Shown piece by piece: positions 45,430 through 61,231 of a DNA stretch of 64,000 nucleotides. Each line of letters begins with the position of its first letter. Position 1 is the stretch's first letter. The notes under the pieces were generated by a model. That model did not search any database, was not told the origin of the DNA, and worked only from the letters and a program-made list of their open reading frames with translations. The DNA lies in NCBI GenBank assembly GCA_016714935.1, contig JADKBU010000023.1, positions 30,723 through 94,722 on the forward strand, given 5' to 3'. The translations under genes and the position numbers were made by a program. The DNA comes from Candidatus Accumulibacter propinquus (GTDB lineage Bacteria; Pseudomonadota; Gammaproteobacteria; Burkholderiales; Rhodocyclaceae).

Positions 45430-45461
45430 GCCGAGCGCAGCTCCGCTATGCTCCGCTCGGC
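45430..45461. repeat. Inverted repeat between priA and ppx
   Basis: Arms GCCGAGCG (45430-45437) and CGCTCGGC (45454-45461). No T-run follows. It is the only structure I see in the 45366-45604 gap besides the ribosome-binding site of the next gene. Confidence 0.45.
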
Positions 45462-45604
45462 CACGCAACGCATTTCGCGGGTCTTTCGGCGAGGTGGCTG
45501 GGGATGAATCTCCAGCAGGTCCCCTGGCCCGGGCAGCCCGACGCTGGGTGGGTCGAGCAGGTTCCGGTCTGCGGCTTTGGTTAACCCTGTGCAGGAGTTC
45601 CGAC

Positions 45605-47098
45605 GTGTCTTCCGACTTCGTAGCCGCAATCGACCTCGGGTCGAACAGTTTTCACATGATCGTCGCCCGCATCGTGAATGGGCACGTGCAGGTTCTCGAC
45701 CGCTTGCGGGAGATGGTCCAGCTCGCCGCCGGCCTGGACGGCCGCAACCGTCTCTCGGCGGACTCGCAGCAGCGGGCTCTGGAATGCCTGGCACGCTTCG
45801 GTCAGAGATTGCGCCACATTCCACCGGCGCGTCTGCGCATCGTCGGTACCAACACCCTGCGGCAGGCACGCAACAGCGCCGAATTCATCACCCGCGCCGA
45901 GCAGGTCCTCGGGCACCGGGTCGAAATCGTCAGCGGCCAGGAGGAGGCACGGCTGATCTATCTGGGCGTCGCCCACAGCGTCGGCGACGTGACCGGCCAG
46001 CGCCTGGTGATCGATATCGGCGGTGGCAGTACCGAGCTGATTATCGGGGAGAAGTTCGAACCGCGTCATTTGGCGAGCCTGCGCATGGGCTGCGTCAGTT
46101 TGAGCCGTGCCTGCTTTGCCGACGGTCGGGTAACCGCCGCGCGCCTGCGTGAAGCCGAATTACTGGTTCAACTGCACCTCGCACCGGTGCGCGAGGAGTA
46201 TCTGGCGCGTGGCTGGGAAGTGGTCACCGGGGCCTCCGGGTCGATCAAGGCCATTCAGGACGTGCTCATCAGCGAAGGCTGGAGCCGTGAAGGGATCACC
46301 CTTGAAGGCCTGCGGCGGCTGCGGGCGGCGCTGCTGGAGGCGCGCGACACGGCCGGGATAGCCGAACGCTGGCAACTGGAGCCGGCGCGCGCGCGTGTCT
46401 TCGTCGGCGGCTTCGTGGCCCTGCACGGACTCTGCGAGGCGCTCGCCGTCCAGCATCTGGAGGTTTCCGAGGGTGCCCTGCGCGAGGGGCTGATTTACGA
46501 CCTGCTGGGCCGCATCCGTCACGAAGACGTACGCGACCGCACCATCGCTGACGTCATCCGGCGTTTTGACCTCGATGAGGGCCAGGCCGCCCGAGTGAGT
46601 GCCTCGGCCCTCGACTTCCTGCGACAGGTGCGCGCGGCCTGGGATTTGAACGGTCGGGAGGCGCGGCACGTTCTCGACCGCGCCGCACGCCTGCACGAGA
46701 TCGGCTTGCTGCTGACCCATGACCAATACCACAAACATGGCGCGTACGTGCTCGAACATTCCGATCTGCCGGGCTACTCGCGGGACGATCAACGTCTGCT
46801 CTCGGCATTGGTGCGGCGCCACCGGCGATCATTTCCCAACGATGCGTTCGCGCATTTGCCGCGCGATTGGGCGCGCCCGGCGCGCCGCCTGTGTGTTCTG
46901 CTGCGATTGGCGGTGGTCCTGCATCGCGGGCGGAGCAACGAGCCCCTGCCGGAGATCAGTCTGCGCGTACAGCGGCAGCGCCTGCGCCTGCAATTCCCTT
47001 CGGGATGGCTGGCGGCGCATCCCCTGACACGCGCCGACCTGCAGCATGAAGCCCGATTGCTCGCCAAGGCGGGATTCGTGCTGCAGCCTGGCCGTTGA
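45605..47098 (+). CDS. ppx: Exopolyphosphatase / guanosine pentaphosphatase (Ppx/GppA)
   Basis: Hydrolyses inorganic polyphosphate processively or converts pppGpp to ppGpp; the two activities cannot be told apart from sequence alone. ASKHA-fold motifs are AAIDLGSNSFHMIVARI at residue 6, and the phosphate 2 loop LVIDIGGGSTELIIGEKF. The C-terminal HD-like region (HEIGLLLTHDQYHKHGAYVLEHSDLPGYS) is present, so it is the long Ppx form (497 residues). The GTG at 45605 follows a good CAGGAG site; the frame is open to 45494. It lies after priA and before an unknown anchored protein. Confidence 0.92.
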   Translation: MSSDFVAAIDLGSNSFHMIVARIVNGHVQVLDRLREMVQLAAGLDGRNRLSADSQQRALECLARFGQRLRHIPPARLRIVGTNTLRQARNSAEFITRAEQVLGHRVEIVSGQEEARLIYLGVAHSVGDVTGQRLVIDIGGGSTELIIGEKFEPRHLASLRMGCVSLSRACFADGRVTAARLREAELLVQLHLAPVREEYLARGWEVVTGASGSIKAIQDVLISEGWSREGITLEGLRRLRAALLEARDTAGIAERWQLEPARARVFVGGFVALHGLCEALAVQHLEVSEGALREGLIYDLLGRIRHEDVRDRTIADVIRRFDLDEGQAARVSASALDFLRQVRAAWDLNGREARHVLDRAARLHEIGLLLTHDQYHKHGAYVLEHSDLPGYSRDDQRLLSALVRRHRRSFPNDAFAHLPRDWARPARRLCVLLRLAVVLHRGRSNEPLPEISLRVQRQRLRLQFPSGWLAAHPLTRADLQHEARLLAKAGFVLQPGR

Positions 47099-47153
47099 AT
47101 CCGGGTGCCCGCAAGCCGGTCTGGTTTCGCGGCCTCACCGTCATCCCGCCGGC

Positions 47154-48389
47154 GTGAAGCGTCTCCTGATCTGGCTGCTGGGATGCTTGCTGCTGCCGCT
47201 GCTGATCGTCCTTGCCACCCTTGAGCGGGCGCCGCTGGTCAGCCGCAGCGAAAGCATCTCACCGGCGTCGATTGCCGAGGCCAAGCGCTTGTTGGCCAAT
47301 AACGATCCTCGCCGCCTGCAACGCGGTGATCAGCGAACGGCGTCTATCCCCGCGCCGCTGATCGACGAGGCCATCAATCACCTGGTGAGTCGCAGCCTGC
47401 ACGGGCGCGGCACCTTCGCGCTGGCCGAGGAAACGGCGGAAATACGGATCAGCGTCCCGGTTCCCGGTCTGGCGGGATACCGATACTGGAATCTGCGCGC
47501 GCAACTCCAGGAGGCCGAAGGCGAACCGCGCATCGTTGCCGCCTCGCTTGCCAATTTGCCGGTTCCCTCGCGTTTGGCGGAGTTCTGCCTCAACTCGGCG
47601 ATCGGCCTCGCCGGCTTCTCGGATGAATGGCGGGCCGCCCGGCAGCTCATCCGCAAGCTGGCCTTCGAACCGGCTCGCGGCGTCGTCGAGGTGAGCTACG
47701 TGTGGGAGCCCGGGGTACTCGCACACGCGCGCGCTCGGGCCTTTCCACCCGAAGACATCGCGAGCATGGCGGCTGCCCAGAAAGCCCTGGCCGCCCAACT
47801 CGACCATTACTCGGCGCGCGCGCGCGTTCCTCTCGGGCAGGTCCTCAGTGGTCTTCTGGCAGTGCCAGCCTCCGGGGAGGTCACGCTTCGTCAGCGGCGA
47901 GCCGCGCTGCTCGTTCTTGCGAGCTATCTGGCGGAAAAGAACCTGGCGGTATTGATCCCCGAGGCGAGGCTCTGGCCGCGTCCCCGGCGATTGAAGCTGA
48001 TCCTGCTCGGCCGCTACGACAGCGCCCAACATTTTGCCGTTTCGGCGGCCCTGGCAGCCTGGGCCGGTGAACCCGCGGCGAATGCGATTGGACTGTACAA
48101 GGAAGTCGAGGACTCCCGGGGTGGCAGCGGCTTTTCTTTCGCCGATCTGGCCGCGGACCGTGCCGGGACACGTTTCGGCGAACTGGTTGCCGAGGGTTCA
48201 TCACGCCTGGACGTCGCGCTGCGCGGCAGTCTCGGCGACAGCGATCTGGCACCCTCTCTCGATGGGCTTCCCGAGGCCCTCTCCGAAGCCGAATTCCAGC
48301 GCCGCTATGGTGGCCGCGACAACCCGGCCTATCGGCAACTGCTGTCTGAAATCGAGCGCCGCCTGGCTGCCTTGCCGCTGTACCGTTGA
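47154..48389 (+). CDS. Conserved hypothetical membrane-anchored protein
   Basis: I do not recognise this family. The product (411 residues) starts with a basic n-region and a single hydrophobic segment, LLIWLLGCLLLPLLIVLATL, like an uncleaved anchor or signal peptide. The rest is hydrophilic and mostly helical, with no obvious catalytic motif. The GTG at 47154 lies 56 bases after ppx on the same strand, so co-transcription is likely. Codon use matches its neighbours. The C-terminal half holds LAAWAGEPAANAIGLYKE and a final helix of Arg/Leu/Ala. Any link to polyphosphate or the envelope is guesswork. Confidence 0.7.
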   Translation: MKRLLIWLLGCLLLPLLIVLATLERAPLVSRSESISPASIAEAKRLLANNDPRRLQRGDQRTASIPAPLIDEAINHLVSRSLHGRGTFALAEETAEIRISVPVPGLAGYRYWNLRAQLQEAEGEPRIVAASLANLPVPSRLAEFCLNSAIGLAGFSDEWRAARQLIRKLAFEPARGVVEVSYVWEPGVLAHARARAFPPEDIASMAAAQKALAAQLDHYSARARVPLGQVLSGLLAVPASGEVTLRQRRAALLVLASYLAEKNLAVLIPEARLWPRPRRLKLILLGRYDSAQHFAVSAALAAWAGEPAANAIGLYKEVEDSRGGSGFSFADLAADRAGTRFGELVAEGSSRLDVALRGSLGDSDLAPSLDGLPEALSEAEFQRRYGGRDNPAYRQLLSEIERRLAALPLYR

Positions 48390-48426
48390 GGGCCCCTGGT
48401 GTCTCGGCAGCTTTCGCTTCGATTGC

Positions 48427-49626
48427 TCAGCGCCCGCGTCGGCTGCTGATGCAAAACCAGGCGTAGGCTGCCAACTGGGCGGCAAGCAGGGACAGAAAAG
48501 CGTTGCGGTGAGCCATGGCCAGGTTCTGCCCCTGCGCCTGCAGGCAATCGATCAGCACCCCCAGTCCCCACTGCACGCCAAAGGCGCCCACGAAAACCAT
48601 CAGGTTGAAAGCGGTGTTGGCGCGACCCGACAGCACTACCGGAAAGCCCGCAGCGGCCTGTGAATAGGCCAGCGTGCCAAAGCTCGAAAAGCTGCCGTAG
48701 GCGACCCACAGCAGGTAGCTATGATGCGTGCTTTCGGTGGCGATCAGCGCGAGCGTCAGCAACGACAGACCGAGTCCGCTGGCGAGCAGCATCACCGGCC
48801 TGATCCCGCGACGCGCCAGGCCGGTGGCCAACAGCCCGATCAGAACGTAGGAGATCAGCATCGCGATACTCATCCCGGCCAGGTGGTCGGCGGCTGTCGT
48901 ACGGTCGTAACCGTTGACCTGCATCAGCCAGGAGATCGACCACAGGCTTTGCACCGCCATGAAACCGCCCGTCAGCGTCAGCCCGAGCGGCACAAAGCGC
49001 CAGAAGTGGGCGCTGGCGAAAACCGTCTTGACGCCGTTCCACTGCACGGACAGCGGCTCAGGCGGGTGGTCGGCGTGACGCTCGGGAACGCTCAGGAACA
49101 GCCAGACGGCCACCGCCAGCGTCAGCGCGGCGAGTGCAAAGAAGATCTCCCGCCAGCCGGCGAAGCGCAACGCCGCCTCCAGAGGGGCGCTGGCGGCGAG
49201 GGCACCGAGGCCCCCGGAGGTCATGATCCAGCCGGTCAGCGACGCCTGCCGGTCAAGCGGAAACCACAGGGAAAATGCCTTGAAGGCGGCCATCAGGCAC
49301 GCCGAAACGCCGAGTCCAATCAGACCGCGACCGATCGCCAGTTCCGTGACGCTCTGACCGAGGGCAAAGACCACCGCGCCGGCGGCAGCGATCAACAATA
49401 GACCGGATTCGACCCGGCGTGCCCCGAAGCGGTCGAGCAGCATGCCGAGCGGCAGTTGCGCGGCAGCGAAAGCCAGAAAATAGGCACTGGTCAGCAGTCC
49501 CAGACTGCCAGCGCCAAGATCCAGGTCCTTGCTCAGGACCGGGCCGATCACGGCGTTGGCCGTGCGGTAGAGGTACGAGAGAAAATAAGCGCCTGCGAAA
49601 GGCAGGAAAAGTCTGACCCAGAGCAT
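48427..49626 (-). CDS. Major facilitator superfamily transporter
   Basis: About twelve TM segments in 399 residues. The MFS loop 2-3 signature is seen as LPLGMLLDRFGARRVESG, and the second-half equivalent as LIGLLATGLARRGIRPVMLL. The N-terminal half also has GRGLIGLGVSACLMAAFKAFSLWFP, a pattern met in sugar-phosphate or organophosphate-like antiporters, but substrate cannot be assigned. It is convergent with the preceding gene and lies 2 bases downstream of the MOSC gene on the same strand, probably in one operon with the MOSC and ROK genes. Confidence 0.85.
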   Translation of the reverse strand: MLWVRLFLPFAGAYFLSYLYRTANAVIGPVLSKDLDLGAGSLGLLTSAYFLAFAAAQLPLGMLLDRFGARRVESGLLLIAAAGAVVFALGQSVTELAIGRGLIGLGVSACLMAAFKAFSLWFPLDRQASLTGWIMTSGGLGALAASAPLEAALRFAGWREIFFALAALTLAVAVWLFLSVPERHADHPPEPLSVQWNGVKTVFASAHFWRFVPLGLTLTGGFMAVQSLWSISWLMQVNGYDRTTAADHLAGMSIAMLISYVLIGLLATGLARRGIRPVMLLASGLGLSLLTLALIATESTHHSYLLWVAYGSFSSFGTLAYSQAAAGFPVVLSGRANTAFNLMVFVGAFGVQWGLGVLIDCLQAQGQNLAMAHRNAFLSLLAAQLAAYAWFCISSRRGR

Positions 49627-49628
49627 GA

Positions 49629-50300
49629 CTAGCGCTGGGCCCGTTCGCCGCCGTGCCGGCGCAACCAGCGCGCACGCTCGATCAGCTTCCGCCGCCAGTC
49701 AGCGGTCAACCCCGGCGCCCCGGACAGTTCCTCGACCTGCGCGGGATGCGGGCGATGTTCGCGCCAGACCTGCCACAATTCGGCGAGCGACACCGCGCCC
49801 GGCAGACGGTCCACGAGTTCGAGTACATCGCCTGTGCTGAGCATGCCGGGTTCGAGTACCCGGTAGTACCAGCCGGTAAGGCCGGTTTCCGCAATCGTTC
49901 GCGCCACCCCGTCGCTGCCGTAGCGATAGTCGATCTTCCAGCACGGGCTGCGCGGCTGGCTGACCTGGAGCAGGCTGCCACCGAGCCGGAACATGTCTCC
50001 GATCGAGACGTTCCACTCATCGAAGCCATTCGCTGAAACATTCTCGCCGATGCTGCCCGGAACAAACTTCTCGGCGACGCCCGGAAAACGCTCGGCAAGC
50101 TGACGATAGTTCTCGGCGGCGTAGTAATGGAGGGCCTTTTCGGGTCCACCATGGACACGACGGTCCGCCTGCATGTCTCCGGCCAGGCCGTCGACCGCCA
50201 GATGAACCGGCCCGCTGATCGCCTGTTTGTAGATGCCGGTCCATTGACCTTCGGCGTCGATCTTCGTCAGCCCGCCACTGAACAACTGCACTGTCGCCAT
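49629..50300 (-). CDS. yiiM: MOSC domain-containing protein (YiiM-like)
   Basis: Resembles YiiM, a molybdenum-cofactor-binding protein involved in detoxifying N-hydroxylated bases. It has the MOSC fold pattern (GLAGDMQADRRVHGGPEKALHYY, then GENVS) and the conserved cofactor Cys at residue 120 in QPRSPCWKIDYRYG. The C-terminal 3-alpha region is HRPHPAQVEELSG. 223 residues. It lies one base after the ROK kinase on the minus strand. Redox partners are not encoded next to it. Confidence 0.88.
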   Translation of the reverse strand: MATVQLFSGGLTKIDAEGQWTGIYKQAISGPVHLAVDGLAGDMQADRRVHGGPEKALHYYAAENYRQLAERFPGVAEKFVPGSIGENVSANGFDEWNVSIGDMFRLGGSLLQVSQPRSPCWKIDYRYGSDGVARTIAETGLTGWYYRVLEPGMLSTGDVLELVDRLPGAVSLAELWQVWREHRPHPAQVEELSGAPGLTADWRRKLIERARWLRRHGGERAQR

Positions 50301-50301
50301 T

Positions 50302-51204
50302 TCACTCCCCGTTCCAGAGCCAGGCCGCACCGCGCACGCCGGATGAGTCGCCGTGCACGTTGCGCAACAGGCGGGTGCGGATCGTATCCGAAAACACATG
50401 CGCCGCCCACAACCTGGGCACCGTATCGTACAGCCGCGCGATGTTCGAAAGTCCACCACCCAGCACGACCACATCGGGGTCGAGGACGTTGACCACCTGC
50501 GCCAGTGCCTTGGCCAGGCGCCGTTCATAGCGCCCAAGCGCCGCCGCGCACGCCGCGTCGCCCGCCTCGGCCCTGTTCGCGATCTCCTCGGCACTCAGCG
50601 ACTGCCCGCCATGACGCCAGTGGTCGTCGCTGAGTCCCGGCCCGGACAGCCAGGTTTCGACACAGCCGCTGCGCCCGCAGTAACAGGGTGCCGGCGGCAG
50701 ACTTTCCTCGTCTGGCAGGGGCAGCGGATTGTGACCCCACTCGCCGGCGATGCGATTGGCGCCGGCGAGTGCGCGCCGATGCACCACCACTCCACCGCCA
50801 ACGCCGGTACCGAGAATGACGCCGAAAACGACTTCCGCGCCCCGGCCGGCACCATCGACTGCCTCGGAGAGGGCAAAACAGTTGGCGTCGTTGGCCAGAC
50901 GGACCTCCCGTTGCAGCAACGCCGCGAGATCCAGCCGCAGCGTTTGCCCAATCAGCCAGGTCGAATTGGCATTCTTGATGCGACCGTCGCTGAACGATTC
51001 GGCACCGGGGATGCCGATGCCGACGCTGGCTTTCCGCCCCAAATCGCTTTCTGCGGCTGCGACCATATCGCCGATCGCTCGGAGCGTCGCCTGGTAGTCA
51101 CCCTTTGGCGTTGGGCGACGCCTGCGCAGCAGCACCTGCCCGCTTGCCTCCAGAGCAACCAGCTCGATCTTGCTGCCGCCGAGGTCGATTCCAATTCGTA
51201 ACAT
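50302..51204 (-). CDS. ROK family sugar kinase
   Basis: Cytoplasmic sugar kinase, 300 residues. It has an N-terminal phosphate-binding loop IGIDLGGSKIELVAL, the second nucleotide motif FGVILGTGVGGGVVVHR, and the ROK zinc motif CYCGRSGCVETWLSGPG. The overall match is closest to fructokinase/Mak or N-acetylglucosamine kinase; sugar specificity is uncertain. The ATG at 51204 is preferred over an upstream start at 51234, since the family starts at LRIGIDLGGSK. It is first in a likely ROK-MOSC-MFS operon. Confidence 0.88.
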   Translation of the reverse strand: MLRIGIDLGGSKIELVALEASGQVLLRRRRPTPKGDYQATLRAIGDMVAAAESDLGRKASVGIGIPGAESFSDGRIKNANSTWLIGQTLRLDLAALLQREVRLANDANCFALSEAVDGAGRGAEVVFGVILGTGVGGGVVVHRRALAGANRIAGEWGHNPLPLPDEESLPPAPCYCGRSGCVETWLSGPGLSDDHWRHGGQSLSAEEIANRAEAGDAACAAALGRYERRLAKALAQVVNVLDPDVVVLGGGLSNIARLYDTVPRLWAAHVFSDTIRTRLLRNVHGDSSGVRGAAWLWNGE

Positions 51205-51653
51205 GTTATTTATGAATGACTTCCGCTGTGGCAATAAGCAAATGGCTACGCATCTGGCGACAGGTCTGGCGCTGATGCACGTTCATGGCGTTAACAGGCT
51301 GATCATAATGAAGAAATCACAGGGTGCCACGATATCTTGGCGCCATGCGGCAAAGTATTTCAGGATTGATGACTTTGCCGGGCTGGACAGCCACATTGCG
51401 GGCAGTCTGCATTCCGTCATTCCCCGGTGCAACGCCTCAACGAGACGCGCCGACTCGACTTTCGCCGCTGACTGCCCACGCGTATGATGAACGGTGATCC
51501 CCAACCTTGAGCACTTCCCTGTCCGGCATCAGCGGCAACTTTCATTTGACTTTGAAGGCCTTTGGGGATGATAGACCCGTGCCATAGCGCTATCTGGAAC
51601 AATGGCTGTTGCCATTTATCATGCCGGGGAATAAATCCAGGCTACGATTGGCC
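51205..51653. other. Gene-poor junction between core genome and defence island
   Basis: 449 bases with no recognisable gene, of visibly lower GC than both sides. A short open frame (about 51170-51487, 105 codons) encodes nothing I recognise and looks like noise or a decayed remnant. I found no tRNA end, integrase or clear direct repeat marking an attachment site. A promoter for the island operon is presumably here, but none is convincing. Confidence 0.5.
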
Positions 51654-55242
<3,589 letters not shown>

Positions 55243-55341
55243 CAAGCTGGTAACGATCCTTGCAACCTGGATTTGGGTTGCGAAATTGCGGAAAAGAAGC
55301 AAGAATTGAGCGTAGATTTTTCTTTTGATGAATCGGCAGAC

Positions 55342-56638
55342 ATGTTGATTGAGTTTAGTGTCACAAATTTCCGCTCGATCCGGACCCAGCAAAAGCTAAG
55401 CATGGTGGCGAGCCCGGACGTCGCGCATCTTCAGCGCAACGTTAGCCCGGGGCAGACCAAAGAGCTGCGCCTGCTACGATCGGCGGTCATCTATGGTGCC
55501 AATGCGGCAGGCAAGAGCAACGTTCTTCGAGCCGTGGAGACCTTCCGGCAAATGGTGCAGAACTCCGCCACGAGTTTCCAGGAGGGCCATGCCATCCCCG
55601 TGACGCCGTTTCTCTTTGCACAGGCGTCATGTGCGGAGCCTTCGGAATTCGAGATCATCTTCACCACCGACGAGGGTGTCCGCTATCACTACGGCTGGGC
55701 GGCAAGTTCGGGGCGCGTATTCAAGGAATGGCTGGTGGCTTATCCGCATGGCCGCGCGCAGCGGTGGTTTGAACGGGAATACGACGCGGAAAGCAAGACA
55801 CAAAGGTGGTGGTTCGGTCCCAACTTCAGTGCCGAACGGGCGGAGCGCAAGGTCTGGCAGGAGTTCACCCGGGACAACGCCTTGTTTCTATCGACGGCCA
55901 TTCAACTGAACAATGTTCAACTCCGGCCGATTTTCAACTGGATTACCCAGAAACTCATCGTGTTGGTTCCCGGCGTCGACATGAACCCATTTCTGAGTCT
56001 TGAACCTCCTGCGGGACGCGGGTGAGCAAGAACAGATCATGCGTTTTATGCGCGCGGCGGATATCGGCATTGATCGTTTGGAACTGCTGGAAGAAGACCA
56101 TCCCTCGCCCCCTGCGGGCAAGCTCCCTCCGGGCGCCGTACGGGTTCACCTGGAGCTTGGTCTGCCATTGGGTTCTCTTCCGCAAGCGCAGAAGCTCTTG
56201 CGCGTCCTGGCGTGGCACAAGCGGGTGGATTCCAGCGAGGAAGTGGCGCTCGACATCGGCGACGAATCCGACGGCACGCAAAAACTGTTTGAATTCTCGG
56301 GCGGCTGGCTGCGGGCTCTTGAATGGGGAGCAACGCTACTCGTCGACGAGTTGGACCGCAGCCTGCATCCTCACATGACGCGCTTCCTCGTGGGTCTCTT
56401 CCATAGCCGGAAGAACGAAAAGAACGCGCAACTGGTTTTCACGACGCATGACACGACCTTGCTGGACACTGAACTTCTACGGCGCGACCAGATCTGGTTC
56501 GTGGAGAAAGACAAGCAGGGTTCCTCATCCCTCTATTCGCTGCTGGAATACTCGCCCAGGAAGGATGAAGCCCTGGAACGTGGCTATCTCAAAGGCCGCT
56601 ACGGAGCGATTCCGTTCATCGGCAGCTACGGGGATTGA
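55342..56638 (+). pseudogene. rloA: AAA ATPase of the RloA/OLD-like type (frameshifted)
   Basis: ABC-like ATPase of the AAA_15 group. The N-terminal domain starts MLIEFSVTNFRSIRTQQKLS with Walker A YGANAAGKSNVLRAV near residue 55. The second frame (from about 56005) has LFEFSGGWLRALEWGA, Walker B LLVDELDRSLHPHMTRF and the H-loop LVFTTHDTTLLD. The frames differ by +1 (one extra base or two missing) around 55990-56010. Joined length is about 430 residues. It is paired with RloB just downstream; RloA-RloB pairs are found in defence loci, often in type I restriction operons. The mechanism is not known from sequence. Confidence 0.85.
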
Positions 56639-56641
56639 CAC

Positions 56642-57291
56642 ATGGTGCGCCGTATGCCGATTTCGAAGCTGCGGGACAGTGGATCATTCCGTCGTACGGC
56701 AGGACAGAAGCCACCTCGATCCATCACCCTCATCGTGTGCGAGGGCGAAACCGAACAGGAGTATTTCGAGGCCGCGCGTATCAAGTACGGGCTGACGACG
56801 GCGGAAATCGTTCTTGCCGAGAACACGAAAGGCGCGGCGCCGATCAGCGTCGTTGCCTGTGCCGAGGCGAAGTGTGCGGAGCGCGGCGGCTATGATCGGA
56901 TTTTTTGCGTCTTCGACCGTAACGGCCACGAAAGCTTTGACCGGGCGCGGACACGGATCGCAACGCTGGCCGGGCGCAAGAACAAGCCGCTCCCCGTTCT
57001 GGAAGCGATTTCGATCCCCTGCTTCGAATTCTGGGTGCTCCTGCACCACGAAAGAACGGACGCTCCGTTCAACCGTTGCGCGGACGTCATCGAACGGCTT
57101 CGCGAGCGCATGCCCGGCTACGAAAAAGCGAATGCCGCAATCGTCCGGCAACTCATGTCGAGGCTGCAAGACGCCCTCGAAAGCGCCGCCTGGGTCGAGA
57201 ATCGGGCAGAGCACACCGGGCACAACCCGTACACCTCGGTTCACCACGTGCTCCGGCATTTCGCGCAAGTGGCCGATCAGAAGGACATCAC

Positions 57292-57295
<4 letters not shown>
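56642..57295 (+). CDS. rloB: RloB-like protein
   Basis: Partner of the RloA ATPase, 217 residues. It has a Toprim-like motif set: LIVCEGETEQEYFEAARI near residue 30 and FCVFDRNGHESFDRA about 60 residues later, giving the conserved Glu and Asp residues. The C-terminus has NPYTSVHHVLRHF, a pattern typical of RloB. It is the only island gene besides the first MNT-HEPN pair with an intact frame. The stop overlaps the next gene start (GTGA), so the methylase is translationally coupled to it. Nuclease activity is plausible from the Toprim fold but not shown. Confidence 0.88.
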
Positions 57296-60169
<2,874 letters not shown>

Positions 60170-60188
60170 CGCAGCGAAGGAGCGATTG

Positions 60189-60494
60189 ATGAAACGGCTA
60201 TTGAACCTCGACGAAGAAGCCCTGGCGCGCTTCTGCGAAGCGCATCACATTCGCCGCCTGTCGCTGTTCGGCTCGCAACTCAAGGGAACGGCGAGGCCGG
60301 ACAGCGACGTCGATCTGCTGGTCGAGTTCGAACCGGATCATATCCCCGGTCTATTGGGCATTGCCGACATGGAACTGACGCTGTCAGAGATGCTGGGGGG
60401 GGGGAGGGTCGATTTGCGCACCGCGCAGGATCTCTCCCGTTACTTCCGCGACGAGGTAGTGCGCACGGCAGCGGTGCAGTATGTCGCCGGATGA
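60189..60494 (+). CDS. mntA: MntA-type minimal nucleotidyltransferase antitoxin
   Basis: Small nucleotidyltransferase (101 residues) of the MNT family, antitoxin half of an MntA-HepT pair. The GSxxxG...DxD signature is visible as LFGSQLKGTARPDSDVDLLVEF. MntA proteins inactivate their HEPN toxin by adding AMP to it. The reading frame crosses a run of ten G residues at 60395-60404, translated as MLGGGRVDL, so slippage would abolish the antitoxin. The ATG at 60189 is 20 bases after the methylase stop. It overlaps hepT by 14 bases. Confidence 0.88.
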   Translation: MKRLLNLDEEALARFCEAHHIRRLSLFGSQLKGTARPDSDVDLLVEFEPDHIPGLLGIADMELTLSEMLGGGRVDLRTAQDLSRYFRDEVVRTAAVQYVAG

Positions 60495-60819
60495 CCGCTG
60501 GCGCCTCCAGCACATGATCGAGGCCGCCGATAACGTGCAGAAATTCATTTCCGGTCGCCAGCGCGCCGATCTGGACAGTGATCAGATGCTTGTTTTCGCG
60601 ATCGTGCGTGCGCTTGAAATCATCGGCGAGGCGGCGAGCAAGATCTCCGAGGAAACGCGAAGCGCGCATGGTGCGATTCCCTGGAAGGCGATCATCGGCA
60701 TGCGCAACCGTCTCGTCCACGCCTATTTCGACATTGACGTGCGCATAGTCTGGGTGGCAGTGACCGAGGAGTTACCGGCCTTGCTGAGTCAACTGAAAGC
60801 GCTGGCGGCAAGCGACTAG
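60481..60819 (+). CDS. hepT: HepT-type HEPN ribonuclease toxin (DUF86)
   Basis: HEPN-fold toxin (112 residues). The catalytic RxxxxHxY motif is intact as RNRLVHAY near residue 85. The remainder (LQHMIEAADNVQKFISG, ALEIIGEAASKISEETR) matches the DUF86 pattern. Such toxins cleave RNA and are silenced by AMPylation by MntA, encoded just upstream with a 14-base overlap. Confidence 0.9.
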   Translation: MSPDDRWRLQHMIEAADNVQKFISGRQRADLDSDQMLVFAIVRALEIIGEAASKISEETRSAHGAIPWKAIIGMRNRLVHAYFDIDVRIVWVAVTEELPALLSQLKALAASD

Positions 60820-60837
60820 AATGAACCGGGATCGCAC

Positions 60838-60887
60838 ATGGCCATCACCAACCAGGAGCGCGTCGGCAAGGCGCTGGAACTTCTGAA
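60838..60887 (+). repeat. Partial duplicate of the DUF499 gene start
   Basis: The 50 bases from 60838 match 61617-61666 at 45 positions, both beginning ATGGCC and ending GAACTTCTGAA. They encode MAITNQERVGKALELLN and MALTNHERVGKALELLK. The first copy stops being similar after about 17 codons and reads on into the second MNT gene. It looks like a remnant left by insertion or recombination. Confidence 0.8.
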
Positions 60888-60915
60888 TACTCTGGAGTGC
60901 TACGGGAGATCAATC

Positions 60916-61231
60916 ATGGAATGGATTGACCAGGCAAGGATCTGTCTTGCCGAAAAGCTTGCCCAAGGGCAGTCGGATGATTGTGTTTGGGTCGCAAGCG
61001 CGAGGCGATGCGAGAAGGCCGGATAGCGACCTGGATCTCCTGGTGATCGAACCCGAGGTCGCAGACCGCTTTGCCGAGATCGCGAGGCTCTCGACCCTGC
61101 TCGGGCAACGCCTGATTCCGGCCGATGTGGTGGTCATGAGCGCCGAGACTTTCGAGCACCAGAAGCGGGTCTTCAATACGCTTGCCTGGCGTGCGGACCG
61201 GGAGGGGCAGGTTCATGACTTCGCCACCTGA
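60916..61231 (+). pseudogene. Second minimal nucleotidyltransferase (frameshifted)
   Basis: Nucleotidyltransferase of the MNT type, unlike the first copy in sequence. The first 16 codons (MEWIDQARICLAEKLAQG) are in one frame. From about 60966 the next frame gives SRMIVFGSQARGDARRPDSD followed by LDLLVIEPEV with the GS...DxD motif intact, and ends at 61231. Deleting one G from the GGG at about 60967 restores a single frame, so an extra base there is the likely cause. Restored length is about 105 residues. Its stop lies inside the start of the HEPN gene. Confidence 0.8.

Noticed and set aside
51170..51487. Short open frame at the junction (105 codons)
   Set aside because: No similarity to any family I know and no convincing ribosome-binding site.
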